Assembly (NCBI GenBank): GCA_965216645.1
Contig: CBDCGJ010000070.1
Span: 52,510 to 116,509, forward strand
Length of the DNA stretch: 64,000 nt
From: CBDCGJ01 sp965216645
GTDB lineage: Bacteria > Pseudomonadota > Alphaproteobacteria > GCA-2731375
Direction: 5' to 3'
Below are positions 40,519 to 56,141 of the stretch, piece by piece (the first letter of the stretch is position 1; each line of letters opens with the position of its first letter). A model generated the notes under the pieces. That model was not told where the DNA came from, did not search any database, and saw only the letters and a list, made by a program, of their open reading frames with translations. A program made the position numbers and the translations under genes.

Positions 40519-41324
40519 TTATCCTCACCCTCCTCCGGCGCATCGCTATCCGTCTGCGCTTCCGTTTCGGCCGGTGCTTCGGCTTCCTCGGCGGCGGCTT
40601 CGACAGCCGCCACCTCTTCCGCCGGCGCTTCCTCCTCCGGTGCCGCCTCCGCTTCGCGAATGGCGCCCGGATAAGGCGCATCCTCGGGCAGCGCTTTCTT
40701 GATCGCGTCGCGGACCAAAACGTAGCCGTTCTTCGGGCCCGGTACGGAACCCTGCACGACGATCAGGCCAGCCTCGCTGTCGGTATCGACGACTTCCAAA
40801 TTCTGCATGGTGACGCGGCTGGCACCCATATGCCCGGCCATTTTCTTACCCTTGAAGACCTTGCCGGGGTCCTGGCACTGACCGGTCGAACCGTGGGAAC
40901 GGTGCGAAATCGAGACGCCGTGACTGGCCCGCAAGCCGCCGAAACCCCAGCGCTTCATGGCGCCGGCAAAGCCTTTGCCGACCGAGGTACCGGTGACATC
41001 AATCTTCTGTCCTGACACGAAATGCTCGGCCAGAAGCTCGGCGCCAACTTCCAGCAGGGCGTCGTCCTTGACCCGAAACTCGGCCAACCGCCGCTTCGGT
41101 TCAACCTGCGCCTTGGCGAAATGTCCGCGCAACGCTTTACCGACGCGGTTGACCTTGGCCTTCCCGACACCGAGCTGAACGGCATTGTAGCCGTCTTTAT
41201 CCTCGGTGCGCTGCGCCACCACCTGGCAATTGTCCACATGCAGAAGGGTGACGGGTATGTGACTGCCGTCGTCCTTCAACACCCGGGTCATGCCGAGTTT
41301 TTGCGCGATTATTCCCGAACGCAT
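40515..41324 (-). CDS. rplC: 50S ribosomal protein L3 with long acidic C-terminal tail
   Basis: The first ~215 residues are a normal L3: SGIIAQKLGMTRVLKDDGSH, FRVKDDALLEVGAEL, SVGKGFAGAMKRWGFGGLRA, HGSTGQCQDPGKVFKGKKM. The remaining ~50 residues form an Ala/Glu/Pro-rich acidic tail with repeats like EEEAPAEEVAAVEAAAEEAE. Similar tails occur on L3 in other alphaproteobacteria. It lies 15 bases after rpsJ. Confidence 0.96.
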   Translation of the reverse strand: MRSGIIAQKLGMTRVLKDDGSHIPVTLLHVDNCQVVAQRTEDKDGYNAVQLGVGKAKVNRVGKALRGHFAKAQVEPKRRLAEFRVKDDALLEVGAELLAEHFVSGQKIDVTGTSVGKGFAGAMKRWGFGGLRASHGVSISHRSHGSTGQCQDPGKVFKGKKMAGHMGASRVTMQNLEVVDTDSEAGLIVVQGSVPGPKNGYVLVRDAIKKALPEDAPYPGAIREAEAAPEEEAPAEEVAAVEAAAEEAEAPAETEAQTDSDAPEEGEDK

Positions 41325-41339
41325 CGCCCTAACCGTCCT

Positions 41340-41648
41340 CTAGAGTTTGATTTCCACATCGACACCGGAAGCCAAATCCAGCTTCATCAGGGCGTCGACG
41401 GTCTGCGGTGTCGGATCGATGATGTCCAACAGCCTCTTATGGGTGCGAATCTCGAACTGCTCCCGCGACTTCTTGTCGATATGGGGCGAGCGCAGCACCG
41501 TATACCGCTCGATCCGGGTCGGCAGCGGGATCGGTCCGCGAACCTGGGCGCCAGTGCGGCGCGCGGTGTTCGCGATCTCATTTGTCGCCTGATCGAGCAC
41601 GCGATGCTCGAAGGCTTTCAGGCGTATGCGGATGTTTTGGCTATCCAT
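41340..41648 (-). CDS. rpsJ: 30S ribosomal protein S10 (NusE)
   Basis: S10 (102 residues) is both a head protein of the 30S and the NusE antitermination factor that binds NusG and NusB. IRIRLKAFEHRVLDQATNEI, GPIPLPTRIERYTVLRSPH and FEIRTHKRLLDI are diagnostic. It starts 30 bases after the upstream tuf copy, so the S10 operon seems to be read through from the str operon. Confidence 0.97.
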   Translation of the reverse strand: MDSQNIRIRLKAFEHRVLDQATNEIANTARRTGAQVRGPIPLPTRIERYTVLRSPHIDKKSREQFEIRTHKRLLDIIDPTPQTVDALMKLDLASGVDVEIKL

Positions 41649-41678
41649 AACCGATCCCTCAATGCGACCGTTTCAGGT

Positions 41679-42872
<1,194 letters not shown>

Positions 42873-42926
42873 CGCCTTTAACTCCGTGTGCGATCAATCG
42901 TCGTGTTGTGTTCCTCTCAAGCCGGC

Positions 42927-45002
<2,076 letters not shown>

Positions 45003-45032
45003 GACTTACTCTTCCTCTACCGGTGTTCCGCG

Positions 45033-45503
45033 TTACCAGCGGTAATGGGAGAAGGCGCGGTTGGCTTCCGCCATCCGATGCGTGTCCTCCCGCTTCTTAA
45101 CGGAAACGCCGCGATTATTCGCGGCGTCTAAGAGTTCTCCAGATAAGCGTTGCACCATGGTTTTCTCGGATCGACCACGGGCAGCGCCGATAATCCAACG
45201 GATCGCGAGCGCTTGGGCGCGATCCTGACGCACTTCCACCGGCACCTGATAGGTGGCGCCGCCGACCCGGCGCGACCGCACCTCGATCGCCGGACGCACA
45301 TTTTCGAGCGCGTCATGGAAGGCCGTCAGCGGCTCCTGTCCGGTTTTCGCCTGAATTTCGTCGAACGCACCGTAAACGATACGCTCCGCCACCGACTTCT
45401 TGCCATCGATCATCAGGCTGTTCATGAATTTGGTCACCACCCGGTCGCCGAATTTCGGGTCCGGGAAGATTTCTCGCTTTTCCGCGCGGTGCCGTCTCGA
45501 CAT
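45033..45503 (-). CDS. rpsG: 30S ribosomal protein S7
   Basis: S7 (156 residues) organises the 30S head and represses the str operon in E. coli. MSRRHRAEKREIFPDPKFGD, NSLMIDGKKSVAERIVYGAF and the end RMAEANRAFSHYRW are diagnostic. It lies 11 bases after rpsL, too close for the S7-binding intercistronic structure seen in enterics. Confidence 0.98.
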   Translation of the reverse strand: MSRRHRAEKREIFPDPKFGDRVVTKFMNSLMIDGKKSVAERIVYGAFDEIQAKTGQEPLTAFHDALENVRPAIEVRSRRVGGATYQVPVEVRQDRAQALAIRWIIGAARGRSEKTMVQRLSGELLDAANNRGVSVKKREDTHRMAEANRAFSHYRW

Positions 45504-45514
45504 GGTAAGGCTCC

Positions 45515-45886
45515 TTACTTCGGCCGCTTGGCGCCGTACTTCGAACGCCGCTGCCGACGATCGCTGACACCTTGCGTATCCAATTGACCGCGGATGATGT
45601 GGTAGCGCACGCCGGGCAGATCCTTCACGCGGCCGCCGCGGATCAGCACCACCGAGTGCTCCTGCAGATTATGCCCCTCGCCCGGGATGTAACTGATCAC
45701 CTCGAAACCGTTGGTCAAGCGTACGCGGGCCACTTTCCGAAGCGCCGAGTTCGGCTTCTTCGGCGTCACCGTATAGACCCGGGTGCACACGCCCCGCTTC
45801 TGCGGGCAGGCCTGCAATGCCGGTACCTTATTCCGCCCGCGCGGCTGGCGCCGGGGTTTGCGGATCAGCTGGTTAATCGTCGGCAT
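45515..45886 (-). CDS. rpsL: 30S ribosomal protein S12
   Basis: S12 (123 residues) is the decoding-centre protein. It begins MPTINQLIRKPRRQPRGRNK. TPKKPNSALRKVARVRL and RGGRVKDLPGVRYHIIRG carry lysines at the two positions whose change gives streptomycin resistance in other bacteria, so this is the wild-type form. It is the first gene of the str operon, behind a long leader of about 270 bases. Confidence 0.98.
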   Translation of the reverse strand: MPTINQLIRKPRRQPRGRNKVPALQACPQKRGVCTRVYTVTPKKPNSALRKVARVRLTNGFEVISYIPGEGHNLQEHSVVLIRGGRVKDLPGVRYHIIRGQLDTQGVSDRRQRRSKYGAKRPK

Positions 45887-46023
45887 TCATCATCCTCGTC
45901 TTTATCCGCCGCCCAGAGGGCCGCCGGATTCTGCGCATAAAACAAAACCTGGACGCTTCCCAACGCCGGGACCGCCCGGTTTTCCTCATCAACCCTTGCT
46001 TCGATCGCGAAAACTGCTTCATC

Positions 46024-46071
46024 GAAGCTATCTCACGCTGAAGCTATGTCACGCCGAAGCTATGTCACATT
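46024..46071. repeat. Three tandem 16-bp repeats in the rpsL leader
   Basis: GAAGCTATCTCACGCT (46024-46039), GAAGCTATGTCACGCC (46040-46055) and GAAGCTATGTCACATT (46056-46071) are head-to-tail copies differing at one to four bases. They lie about 90-135 bases downstream of the predicted transcription start and 138 upstream of rpsL. Purpose unknown. Confidence 0.9.
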
Positions 46072-46164
46072 GTCGACTCGGAACAGCGTTTAGGCCAAAG
46101 GCCGGCATACGCACGCGCCAGATAAGATAAGCAAGTACCTACGACCTGCCCCGAAGTCGCGCGG

Positions 46165-46193
46165 ATACTATTGTTGCACCGCCATTACGTCAA
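46165..46193 (-). promoter_or_regulatory. Promoter of the str operon (rpsL)
   Basis: On the minus strand TTGACG (46193-46188) and TAGTAT (46170-46165) are separated by exactly 17 bases, five of six and four of six matches to the sigma70 consensus. An AT-rich stretch upstream could serve as an UP element. The start point would be near 46158, giving a leader of about 270 bases. Confidence 0.65.
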
Positions 46194-46329
46194 CAGGAAA
46201 AACGCCGGAAATCCGGATTTTTTGTAATTTATTCAGACATTTGCTCCAGCCCCTCGCAATGCGGTCGAGAGGAAATTTTGTTTCGCCCAGGCACCGTAAT
46301 TCGAACGAACTGAAAAGCTAAAATGCGAG

Positions 46330-46357
46330 ACGCCGCCGGTCTCTCAACCGACGGCGT
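46330..46357 (-). terminator. Hairpin after rpoC, possible terminator
   Basis: ACGCCGCCGGT (46330-46340) pairs with ACCGACGGCGT (46347-46357), 11 bp with one mismatch and a 6-base loop, 33 bases beyond the rpoC stop. On the minus strand the following TTTTAG is only a short U-tract, so termination may be partial. Confidence 0.5.
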
Positions 46358-46389
46358 ATCGTTGCGTATATGTTTACCGCGAGCGACGA

Positions 46390-50592
<4,203 letters not shown>

Positions 50593-50630
50593 GGGCTTTA
50601 TCTCCCGATGTTTCGAAGCGCGGGGCTTCT

Positions 50631-53600
50631 TCAGTAGTTTTCGGAGGCCAATTCGACATTCAGACCAAGGGAACGCATTTCCTTGACCAGGACGTTGAAG
50701 GACTCCGGAATACCGGCCTCGAAGGAATCGTCGCCGCGGACGATCGCTTCATAAACTTTGGTCCGACCGGCGACGTCATCCGACTTCACCGTCAGCATTT
50801 CCTGTAGCGTGTAGGCCGCGCCATAGGCCTGTAGGGCCCAGACCTCCATCTCGCCGAACCGCTGACCGCCGAACTGCGCCTTACCGCCAAGCGGCTGCTG
50901 GGTGACCAGACTGTAGGGGCCGATCGAACGGGCATGGATCTTGTCGTCGACCAGGTGGTGCAGCTTCAACATATAGATGTAGCCCACCGTCACTTTGCGA
51001 TCGAACGGCTCGCCGCTGCGGCCGTCATGCAAGGTCACCTGACCCGATTGCTCCAGGCCCGCCTGTTCCAACAACACGTTGATGTCGGCTTCATGGGCAC
51101 CGTCGAACACCGGCGTTGCCACCGGCACACCAGGCCGAAGATTTTCGCCGAGTTCCATCAGTTCGGCGTCCGACATGTTCGGCACGGACTCGCTGAACTG
51201 ATCCGCCGGATAGACGTCCTTCAACGCCTTACGCAGCTTGTCCAGCGACCCGCCACGGCGCATTTCGTCCATCACGTCGCCGATCTGCCGGCCCATGCCG
51301 GCGGCGGCCCAACCCAGATGGGTTTCCAGAATTTGACCCACATTCATGCGGCTCGGCACGCCCAAGGGGTTGAGCACGATGTCGACCGGCGTTCCGTCAT
51401 CCAAATACGGCATGTCCTCGGTCGGCAGGATGCGCGAAATCACGCCCTTGTTGCCGTGACGGCCGGCCATCTTGTCGCCCGGTTGCAGCTTGCGTTTTAC
51501 GGCGACGAAGACTTTGACCATCTTCATCACGCCCGGCGGCAATTCGTCGCCGCGCTGCAACTTCTCGACCTTGGCTTCGAAGCGGCGTTGCAAGGCCCCT
51601 TTCGATTCCTCGAACTGAGCGCTCAGTTGCTCCAGATCGCCCATCGCCTTCTCGTTTTTCAGGCCGATTTGCCACCATTGCCCACGCGGAATCTCGTCCA
51701 GCGCCGACACGGTGATCTTGGCGTCGACGTCGAACATGCCGTCCGTTCCGGCAGCCACCTTGTTGGTCAGGAATTCGCGCAAACGATCGTAGTTGTTGCG
51801 CTCCAGGATGGTCATTTCGTCATCCCGGTCCTTTGCCAGATGCTCGATCTCGTCCCGTTCGATGGCGATGGCGCGTTCGTCTTTGTCGACGCCATGGCGC
51901 GAGAACACCCGCACCTCCACCACCGTGCCGGTGACCCCGGGGGGCAGCCGCAGCGAGGTGTCCCGCACGTCCGAAGCCTTTTCGCCGAAGATCGCGCGCA
52001 GCAGTTTTTCCTCCGGCGTCATCGGGCTTTCGCCTTTTGGCGTGATCTTGCCGACCAAAATGTCGCCGGCTGCCACTTCCGCGCCGATATAGACGATCCC
52101 GGCTTCGTCGAGGTTGCGCAGCGCCTCCTCGCCGACATTGGGAATGTCGCGGGTGATTTCCTCCGGACCCAACTTAGTGTCGCGGGCCATCACCTCGAAT
52201 TCCTCGATATGGATCGAGGTAAAGATGTCGTCGCGCACGATACGCTCGGAAATCAGGATCGAATCCTCGAAGTTGTAGCCCATCCACGGCATGAAGGCGA
52301 CGAGCACGTTGCGGCCCAAGGCCAGCTCACCAAGCTCCGTCGACGGACCGTCGGCGATGATATCGCCTTCCCGCACCACATCGCCCACCTTCACCAAAGG
52401 CTTCTGGTTGATCGAGGTGTTTTGGTTCGAACGCTGGAATTTCAGCAGATTGTAAATGTCGATCGGACTTTGCGAGTGATCCTCTTCATCGGTCGCCCGC
52501 ACGACAATACGGGTGGCATCGACCTGATCGACGATGCCGGAGCGCTTGGCGACGATGGTCACGCCGGAATCCCGCGCCACCACCTTCTCCATGCCGGTGC
52601 CGACCAACGGCGCCTCGGCCCGCACCAAGGGCACGGCCTGGCGTTGCATGTTGGAGCCCATCAGCGCCCGGTTGGCGTCGTCATTCTCCAGGAAGGGAAT
52701 CAACGCCGCCGCGACCGACACCAATTGCTTCGGGGAGACGTCCATATATTCGATGGTTTCCGGATGGGCCATCATGAATTCGCCCGAGACCCGGCAGCTC
52801 ACCAATTCGTCGACGAACATGCCCTTCTCGTCGATCAGCGCATTGGCCTGGGCGATGGTGTATTTGCCCTCCTCCATAGCGGAGAGGTAGACCACCTCCT
52901 GCGTCGCGGCACCGTCCTTCACCAACCGATAGGGCGTTTCGATGAAGCCGTACTGATTGACGCGGGCATAGGTCGCCAACGAGTTGATCAAGCCGATGTT
53001 CGGCCCTTCCGGCGTCTCGATCGGGCAGATCCGGCCATAGTGGGTCGGGTGCACGTCGCGCACTTCGAAGCCCGCCCGCTCCCGCGTTAGCCCGCCGGGG
53101 CCGAGCGCCGAGAGGCGCCGCTTATGGGTGACTTCCGACAGCGGGTTGGTCTGATCCATGAATTGGCTCAGCTGCGAGGAGCCAAAAAACTCCCGCACCG
53201 CCGCCGCCGCCGGCTTGGCGTTGATCAAATCGTGCGGCATGACGCTATCGATCTCGACGGAGCTCATGCGCTCGCGGATCGCCCGCTCCATCCGCAGGAG
53301 CCCGATGCGGTATTGGTTTTCCAGCAGCTCGCCGACGGAACGGACCCGGCGGTTGCCGAGATGGTCGATGTCGTCGATTTCGCCGCGGCCGTCTTTCAGG
53401 CCGACCAGGGTCTTCACGACTTCCAGAATGTCTTCGGACCGCAATGTGCGAACCGTGTCCTCGCATTCCAGGCTCAACCGCATGTTCAACTTGACGCGCC
53501 CGACCGCCGACAGATCGTAACGTTCGGCGTCGAAAAACAGCCCGTCGAACAGGGTGCTGGCGGTTTCCGGGGTCGGCGGTTCGCCCGGGCGCATGACCCG

Positions 53601-54731
53601 GTAGATGTCGACCAAGGCCTGGTCCCGATTGCCGCTCTTGTCGAGCGCCATGGTGTTGCGGATATAGGCACCGACCGTGACGTGATCGATGTCGAGCGTC
53701 GGGACCTCGGTAATGCCGCCGTCGCGCAATTCGCCGATCAACTCCTCGGTCAGCTGGTCGCCGGCCTCGCAAAGCACCAGACCCGATTCCTCGTCGACAA
53801 TATCGACCGCGACATAGCGGTGTTGCATATCGTCGTCGGCGACCAGCAATTCCTTGACTCCGTCGCCTTCCAGCTTGCGGGCCAGGCGCGGCGTGATCTT
53901 GGTGCCGGCCTCGACGATGACCTTACCGGATTTGGCGTCGACCAGATCGCTGGTCGCGTTCAGACCGCGCATGCGATCCGGATTGAACGGCACCCGCCAG
54001 GCCTTCTTCCGTTTATCGAAGGTGTAAGTAACCTTGTCGTAGAATTGCTCGAGAATCTCTTCCGAGGTCAATCCCAGGGCGTAGAGCAGCGTCGTCACCG
54101 GTAGCTTGCGCCGGCGGTCGATGCGGACATAGACGATGTCCTTGGCGTCGAATTCGAAATCGAGCCAGGAACCGCGGTAGGGAATAATCCGCGCGGCGAA
54201 CAGGAACTTGCCCGAGGAATGGGTCTTGCCCTTGTCATGATCGAAGAAAACGCCGGGCGAGCGGTGCATTTGGGAGACGATCACCCGCTCCGTTCCGTTG
54301 ACGACGAAGGTGCCGTTCTGGGTCATCAACGGCATATCGCCCATATAGACGTCTTGGTCCTTGATATCGAGAACCGACTTCGCTCCGGTTTCCTCATCCA
54401 CATCGAAGACGAATAGACGCAACGTAACCTTCAACGGCGCCGCAAAGGTCATGCCGCGCTGCTGGCATTCCTCGACGTCGTATTTCGGTGGCTCCAATTC
54501 GTAGTTCACATAGTGAAGCTCGGCCGTTTCCGAAAAATCCTTGATCGGAAAGACCGATTGGAACACGCCGTGCAGGCCGGAATCCGTGCGCTCCTCCGCC
54601 GGAATGCCGGTCTGCAGAAATTGATCGTAAGAAGCCTTTTGCACTTCGATCAGATTCGGCATGGTGGTGACTTCGGGGATTTGACCGAAGCGTCGGCGGA
54701 TGCGTTTACGACCGGTGAACGAAAGCGTCAT
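50631..54731 (-). CDS. rpoB: RNA polymerase beta subunit
   Basis: RpoB (1366 residues) begins MTLSFTGRKRIRRRFGQIPE. The rifampicin-binding cluster SSQLSQFMDQTNPLSEVTHK then RRLSALGPGG matches the sensitive form, with Asp, His and Ser at the usual resistance positions. The C-terminal end interlocks with beta' (GGKAQFGGQRFGEMEVWALQ). It is preceded by a 145-base gap with a GC hairpin. Confidence 0.98.
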   Translation of the reverse strand: MTLSFTGRKRIRRRFGQIPEVTTMPNLIEVQKASYDQFLQTGIPAEERTDSGLHGVFQSVFPIKDFSETAELHYVNYELEPPKYDVEECQQRGMTFAAPLKVTLRLFVFDVDEETGAKSVLDIKDQDVYMGDMPLMTQNGTFVVNGTERVIVSQMHRSPGVFFDHDKGKTHSSGKFLFAARIIPYRGSWLDFEFDAKDIVYVRIDRRRKLPVTTLLYALGLTSEEILEQFYDKVTYTFDKRKKAWRVPFNPDRMRGLNATSDLVDAKSGKVIVEAGTKITPRLARKLEGDGVKELLVADDDMQHRYVAVDIVDEESGLVLCEAGDQLTEELIGELRDGGITEVPTLDIDHVTVGAYIRNTMALDKSGNRDQALVDIYRVMRPGEPPTPETASTLFDGLFFDAERYDLSAVGRVKLNMRLSLECEDTVRTLRSEDILEVVKTLVGLKDGRGEIDDIDHLGNRRVRSVGELLENQYRIGLLRMERAIRERMSSVEIDSVMPHDLINAKPAAAAVREFFGSSQLSQFMDQTNPLSEVTHKRRLSALGPGGLTRERAGFEVRDVHPTHYGRICPIETPEGPNIGLINSLATYARVNQYGFIETPYRLVKDGAATQEVVYLSAMEEGKYTIAQANALIDEKGMFVDELVSCRVSGEFMMAHPETIEYMDVSPKQLVSVAAALIPFLENDDANRALMGSNMQRQAVPLVRAEAPLVGTGMEKVVARDSGVTIVAKRSGIVDQVDATRIVVRATDEEDHSQSPIDIYNLLKFQRSNQNTSINQKPLVKVGDVVREGDIIADGPSTELGELALGRNVLVAFMPWMGYNFEDSILISERIVRDDIFTSIHIEEFEVMARDTKLGPEEITRDIPNVGEEALRNLDEAGIVYIGAEVAAGDILVGKITPKGESPMTPEEKLLRAIFGEKASDVRDTSLRLPPGVTGTVVEVRVFSRHGVDKDERAIAIERDEIEHLAKDRDDEMTILERNNYDRLREFLTNKVAAGTDGMFDVDAKITVSALDEIPRGQWWQIGLKNEKAMGDLEQLSAQFEESKGALQRRFEAKVEKLQRGDELPPGVMKMVKVFVAVKRKLQPGDKMAGRHGNKGVISRILPTEDMPYLDDGTPVDIVLNPLGVPSRMNVGQILETHLGWAAAGMGRQIGDVMDEMRRGGSLDKLRKALKDVYPADQFSESVPNMSDAELMELGENLRPGVPVATPVFDGAHEADINVLLEQAGLEQSGQVTLHDGRSGEPFDRKVTVGYIYMLKLHHLVDDKIHARSIGPYSLVTQQPLGGKAQFGGQRFGEMEVWALQAYGAAYTLQEMLTVKSDDVAGRTKVYEAIVRGDDSFEAGIPESFNVLVKEMRSLGLNVELASENY

Positions 54732-54835
54732 GTGTGTTTCCTCGTTCTAGCGCCTAAATAACCAGGCCAGCGAAATTTCGCCGGCGATACCTAAATTTCA
54801 AAACAAATCAATACGTTATCTAATTTCATTGAAGC

Positions 54836-54863
54836 CGCGGCGGCGATCCTTGCCGCCGCCGCG
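54836..54863 (-). promoter_or_regulatory. GC-rich hairpin between rplL and rpoB, probable attenuator
   Basis: CGCGGCGGCG (54836-54845) pairs perfectly with CGCCGCCGCG (54854-54863) across an 8-base loop, 14 bases after the rplL stop. There is no U-run behind it, so it is more likely an attenuator or processing site than a full terminator. In E. coli the same junction has an attenuator that sets the L12 to beta ratio. Confidence 0.5.
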
Positions 54864-54876
54864 AACCCCAATAGAC

Positions 54877-55257
54877 TTACTTGATTTCGACCGAGGCGCC
54901 GGCTCCTTCGAGCTGCTCCTTGATCTTGTCGGCTTCTTCCTTGCTGATGCCTTCCTTCACTTCCTTCGGCGCGCCCTCGACCATTTCCTTGGCCTCTTTC
55001 AGGCCCAGGCCGGTGATGGCACGGACTTCCTTGATGACATTGATTTTCTTCTCACCGAAGGAGGCCAGAACGACGGTGAATTCCGACTGTTCCTCGGCCG
55101 CGGCGGCATCGCCACCGCCAGCACCCGGCGCGGCCGCGACCGCGACCGGCGCGGCGGCGGAAACGCCCCATTTCTCTTCCAGCAAGCTGGCCAGCTCGGC
55201 CGCCTCAATGACGGTCAAACCGGACAGTTCTTCAGCAATTTTTTCCAGATCAGCCAT
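54877..55257 (-). CDS. rplL: 50S ribosomal protein L7/L12
   Basis: With ATG at 55257 the stalk protein has 126 residues; a start three codons upstream is not needed. It has the N-terminal dimer helix (MADLEKIAEELSGLTVIEAA), an Ala/Gly hinge (AAAPGAGGGDAAAAEE), and the factor-binding C-domain (KINVIKEVRAITGLGLKEAK). It is 53 bases after rplJ. Multiple copies bind L10. Confidence 0.97.
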   Translation of the reverse strand: MADLEKIAEELSGLTVIEAAELASLLEEKWGVSAAAPVAVAAAPGAGGGDAAAAEEQSEFTVVLASFGEKKINVIKEVRAITGLGLKEAKEMVEGAPKEVKEGISKEEADKIKEQLEGAGASVEIK

Positions 55258-55310
55258 GTCTCTCATTAGCTCCTGTTTTGATCAAACCCTAGGCAACGAT
55301 CCCGACGGAC

Positions 55311-55829
55311 CTAAGCCGCGTCCTCTTTGGAACCATAGGCGGACATCACCCGCGCCAATTGCCCCGCCGGCGCCTGCAACACGCCGGCGACCTTGGTCGC
55401 CGGTGCCTGCAATAGACCGACAAGTTTGCCGCGCAACTCATCGAGCGACGGCAACTTGGCGAGAGCTTCCACCCCGCCCACATCCAGCACCGTTTCACCC
55501 ATGCCGCCGCCAAGAACCACCAACTTCTTGTTGGTCTTGGCGAAATCGACCGCGACTTTCGCCGCGCTGACGGGATCGTCGGAATAGGCGATCGCCGTCG
55601 GACCGGTGAACAGGTCCTGCAAGGGGCTATACGGAGTTCCATCGAGGGCCAACTTGGTCAGCCGATTTTTCGTGACCCGGAAGGTCGCGCCAGCGTCCCG
55701 CATCTTGCGCCGGAGATCGGTAATCTCCGCCACATTCAGACCGCTGTAATGCGTCACCACAAGGCTATTGGTGTTCCCAAAAACCTCGTTCAGCTCCGCC
55801 ACGACCTCGCGCTTTTGCGTTCGGTCCAC
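55311..55829 (-). CDS. rplJ: 50S ribosomal protein L10
   Basis: Using the GTG at 55829, which has GGAGG seven bases upstream, gives 172 residues, the family length. A longer frame from 55967 would translate the regulatory leader and is rejected. Features are DRTQKREVVAELNEVF, VVTHYSGLNVAEITDLRRKM and the C-terminal helix region that binds L7/L12 dimers (SLDELRGKLVGLLQAPATKV). Confidence 0.95.
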   Translation of the reverse strand: MDRTQKREVVAELNEVFGNTNSLVVTHYSGLNVAEITDLRRKMRDAGATFRVTKNRLTKLALDGTPYSPLQDLFTGPTAIAYSDDPVSAAKVAVDFAKTNKKLVVLGGGMGETVLDVGGVEALAKLPSLDELRGKLVGLLQAPATKVAGVLQAPAGQLARVMSAYGSKEDAA

Positions 55830-56141
55830 TTCTGCCTCCGTAACGATGACCGGCCGGCTTACTCCATACGCGCCAACCGATCGGTTCAAGATACGATCGC
55901 GGACCAGCCGATCCACGATCAGGTGGTCCTGCCCCGGGTTGATCCTGAAGCGATCGCCCCATGTCATTCATGGAACAATGGTTCAGGCCATTCCCGTCTG
56001 TGCAGGTGGCATCCGCCCTTAAGCCCTCGGGCCGTAAGGCCGTTCGGGTGCCTGCAGTCTCGGACAGGGTGGGAATCGCGAACGATCCCCGATCTTCGCC
56101 TTACCTACCAAAGGCTTGGCGAAACTTGTAAATCTCCTTCC
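55830..56141 (-). promoter_or_regulatory. rplJ leader with L10-type autoregulatory RNA
   Basis: The 312 bases between rplA and rplJ hold no gene. On the minus strand GACTGCAGGCACC (from 56061) pairs distally with GGTGCCACCTGCACAGAC-like sequence ending near 55996 (CTGCAGG against CCTGCA), enclosing GCCTTACGGC and a GGGCTTAAGGGC segment. This resembles the L10(L12)4-binding leader known before rplJ in many bacteria, which lets L10 repress its own translation. Confidence 0.6.

Larger units (their letters stand above)
45887..46389 (-). promoter_or_regulatory. 503-base region between rpoC and rpsL: str-operon promoter and leader
   Basis: No gene fits here. Reading the minus strand, the region holds a hairpin just after rpoC, an AT-rich stretch (about 46215-46240), a strong sigma70-like promoter, and a leader with three 16-base direct repeats before rpsL. 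It is the largest non-coding stretch in the window and the place where rpoBC and str transcription units appear to separate. Confidence 0.6.

Noticed and set aside
46024..46071. Possible CRISPR array
   Set aside because: The 16-bp units are directly tandem without spacers, only three copies, and no cas genes are present.
50934..53090. 718-residue open frame antisense to rpoB
   Set aside because: Shadow of rpoB; no start signal or recognisable family.
54836..54863. Intrinsic terminator after rplL
   Set aside because: The stem is strong but no U-run follows on the minus strand, and rpoB continues the operon.
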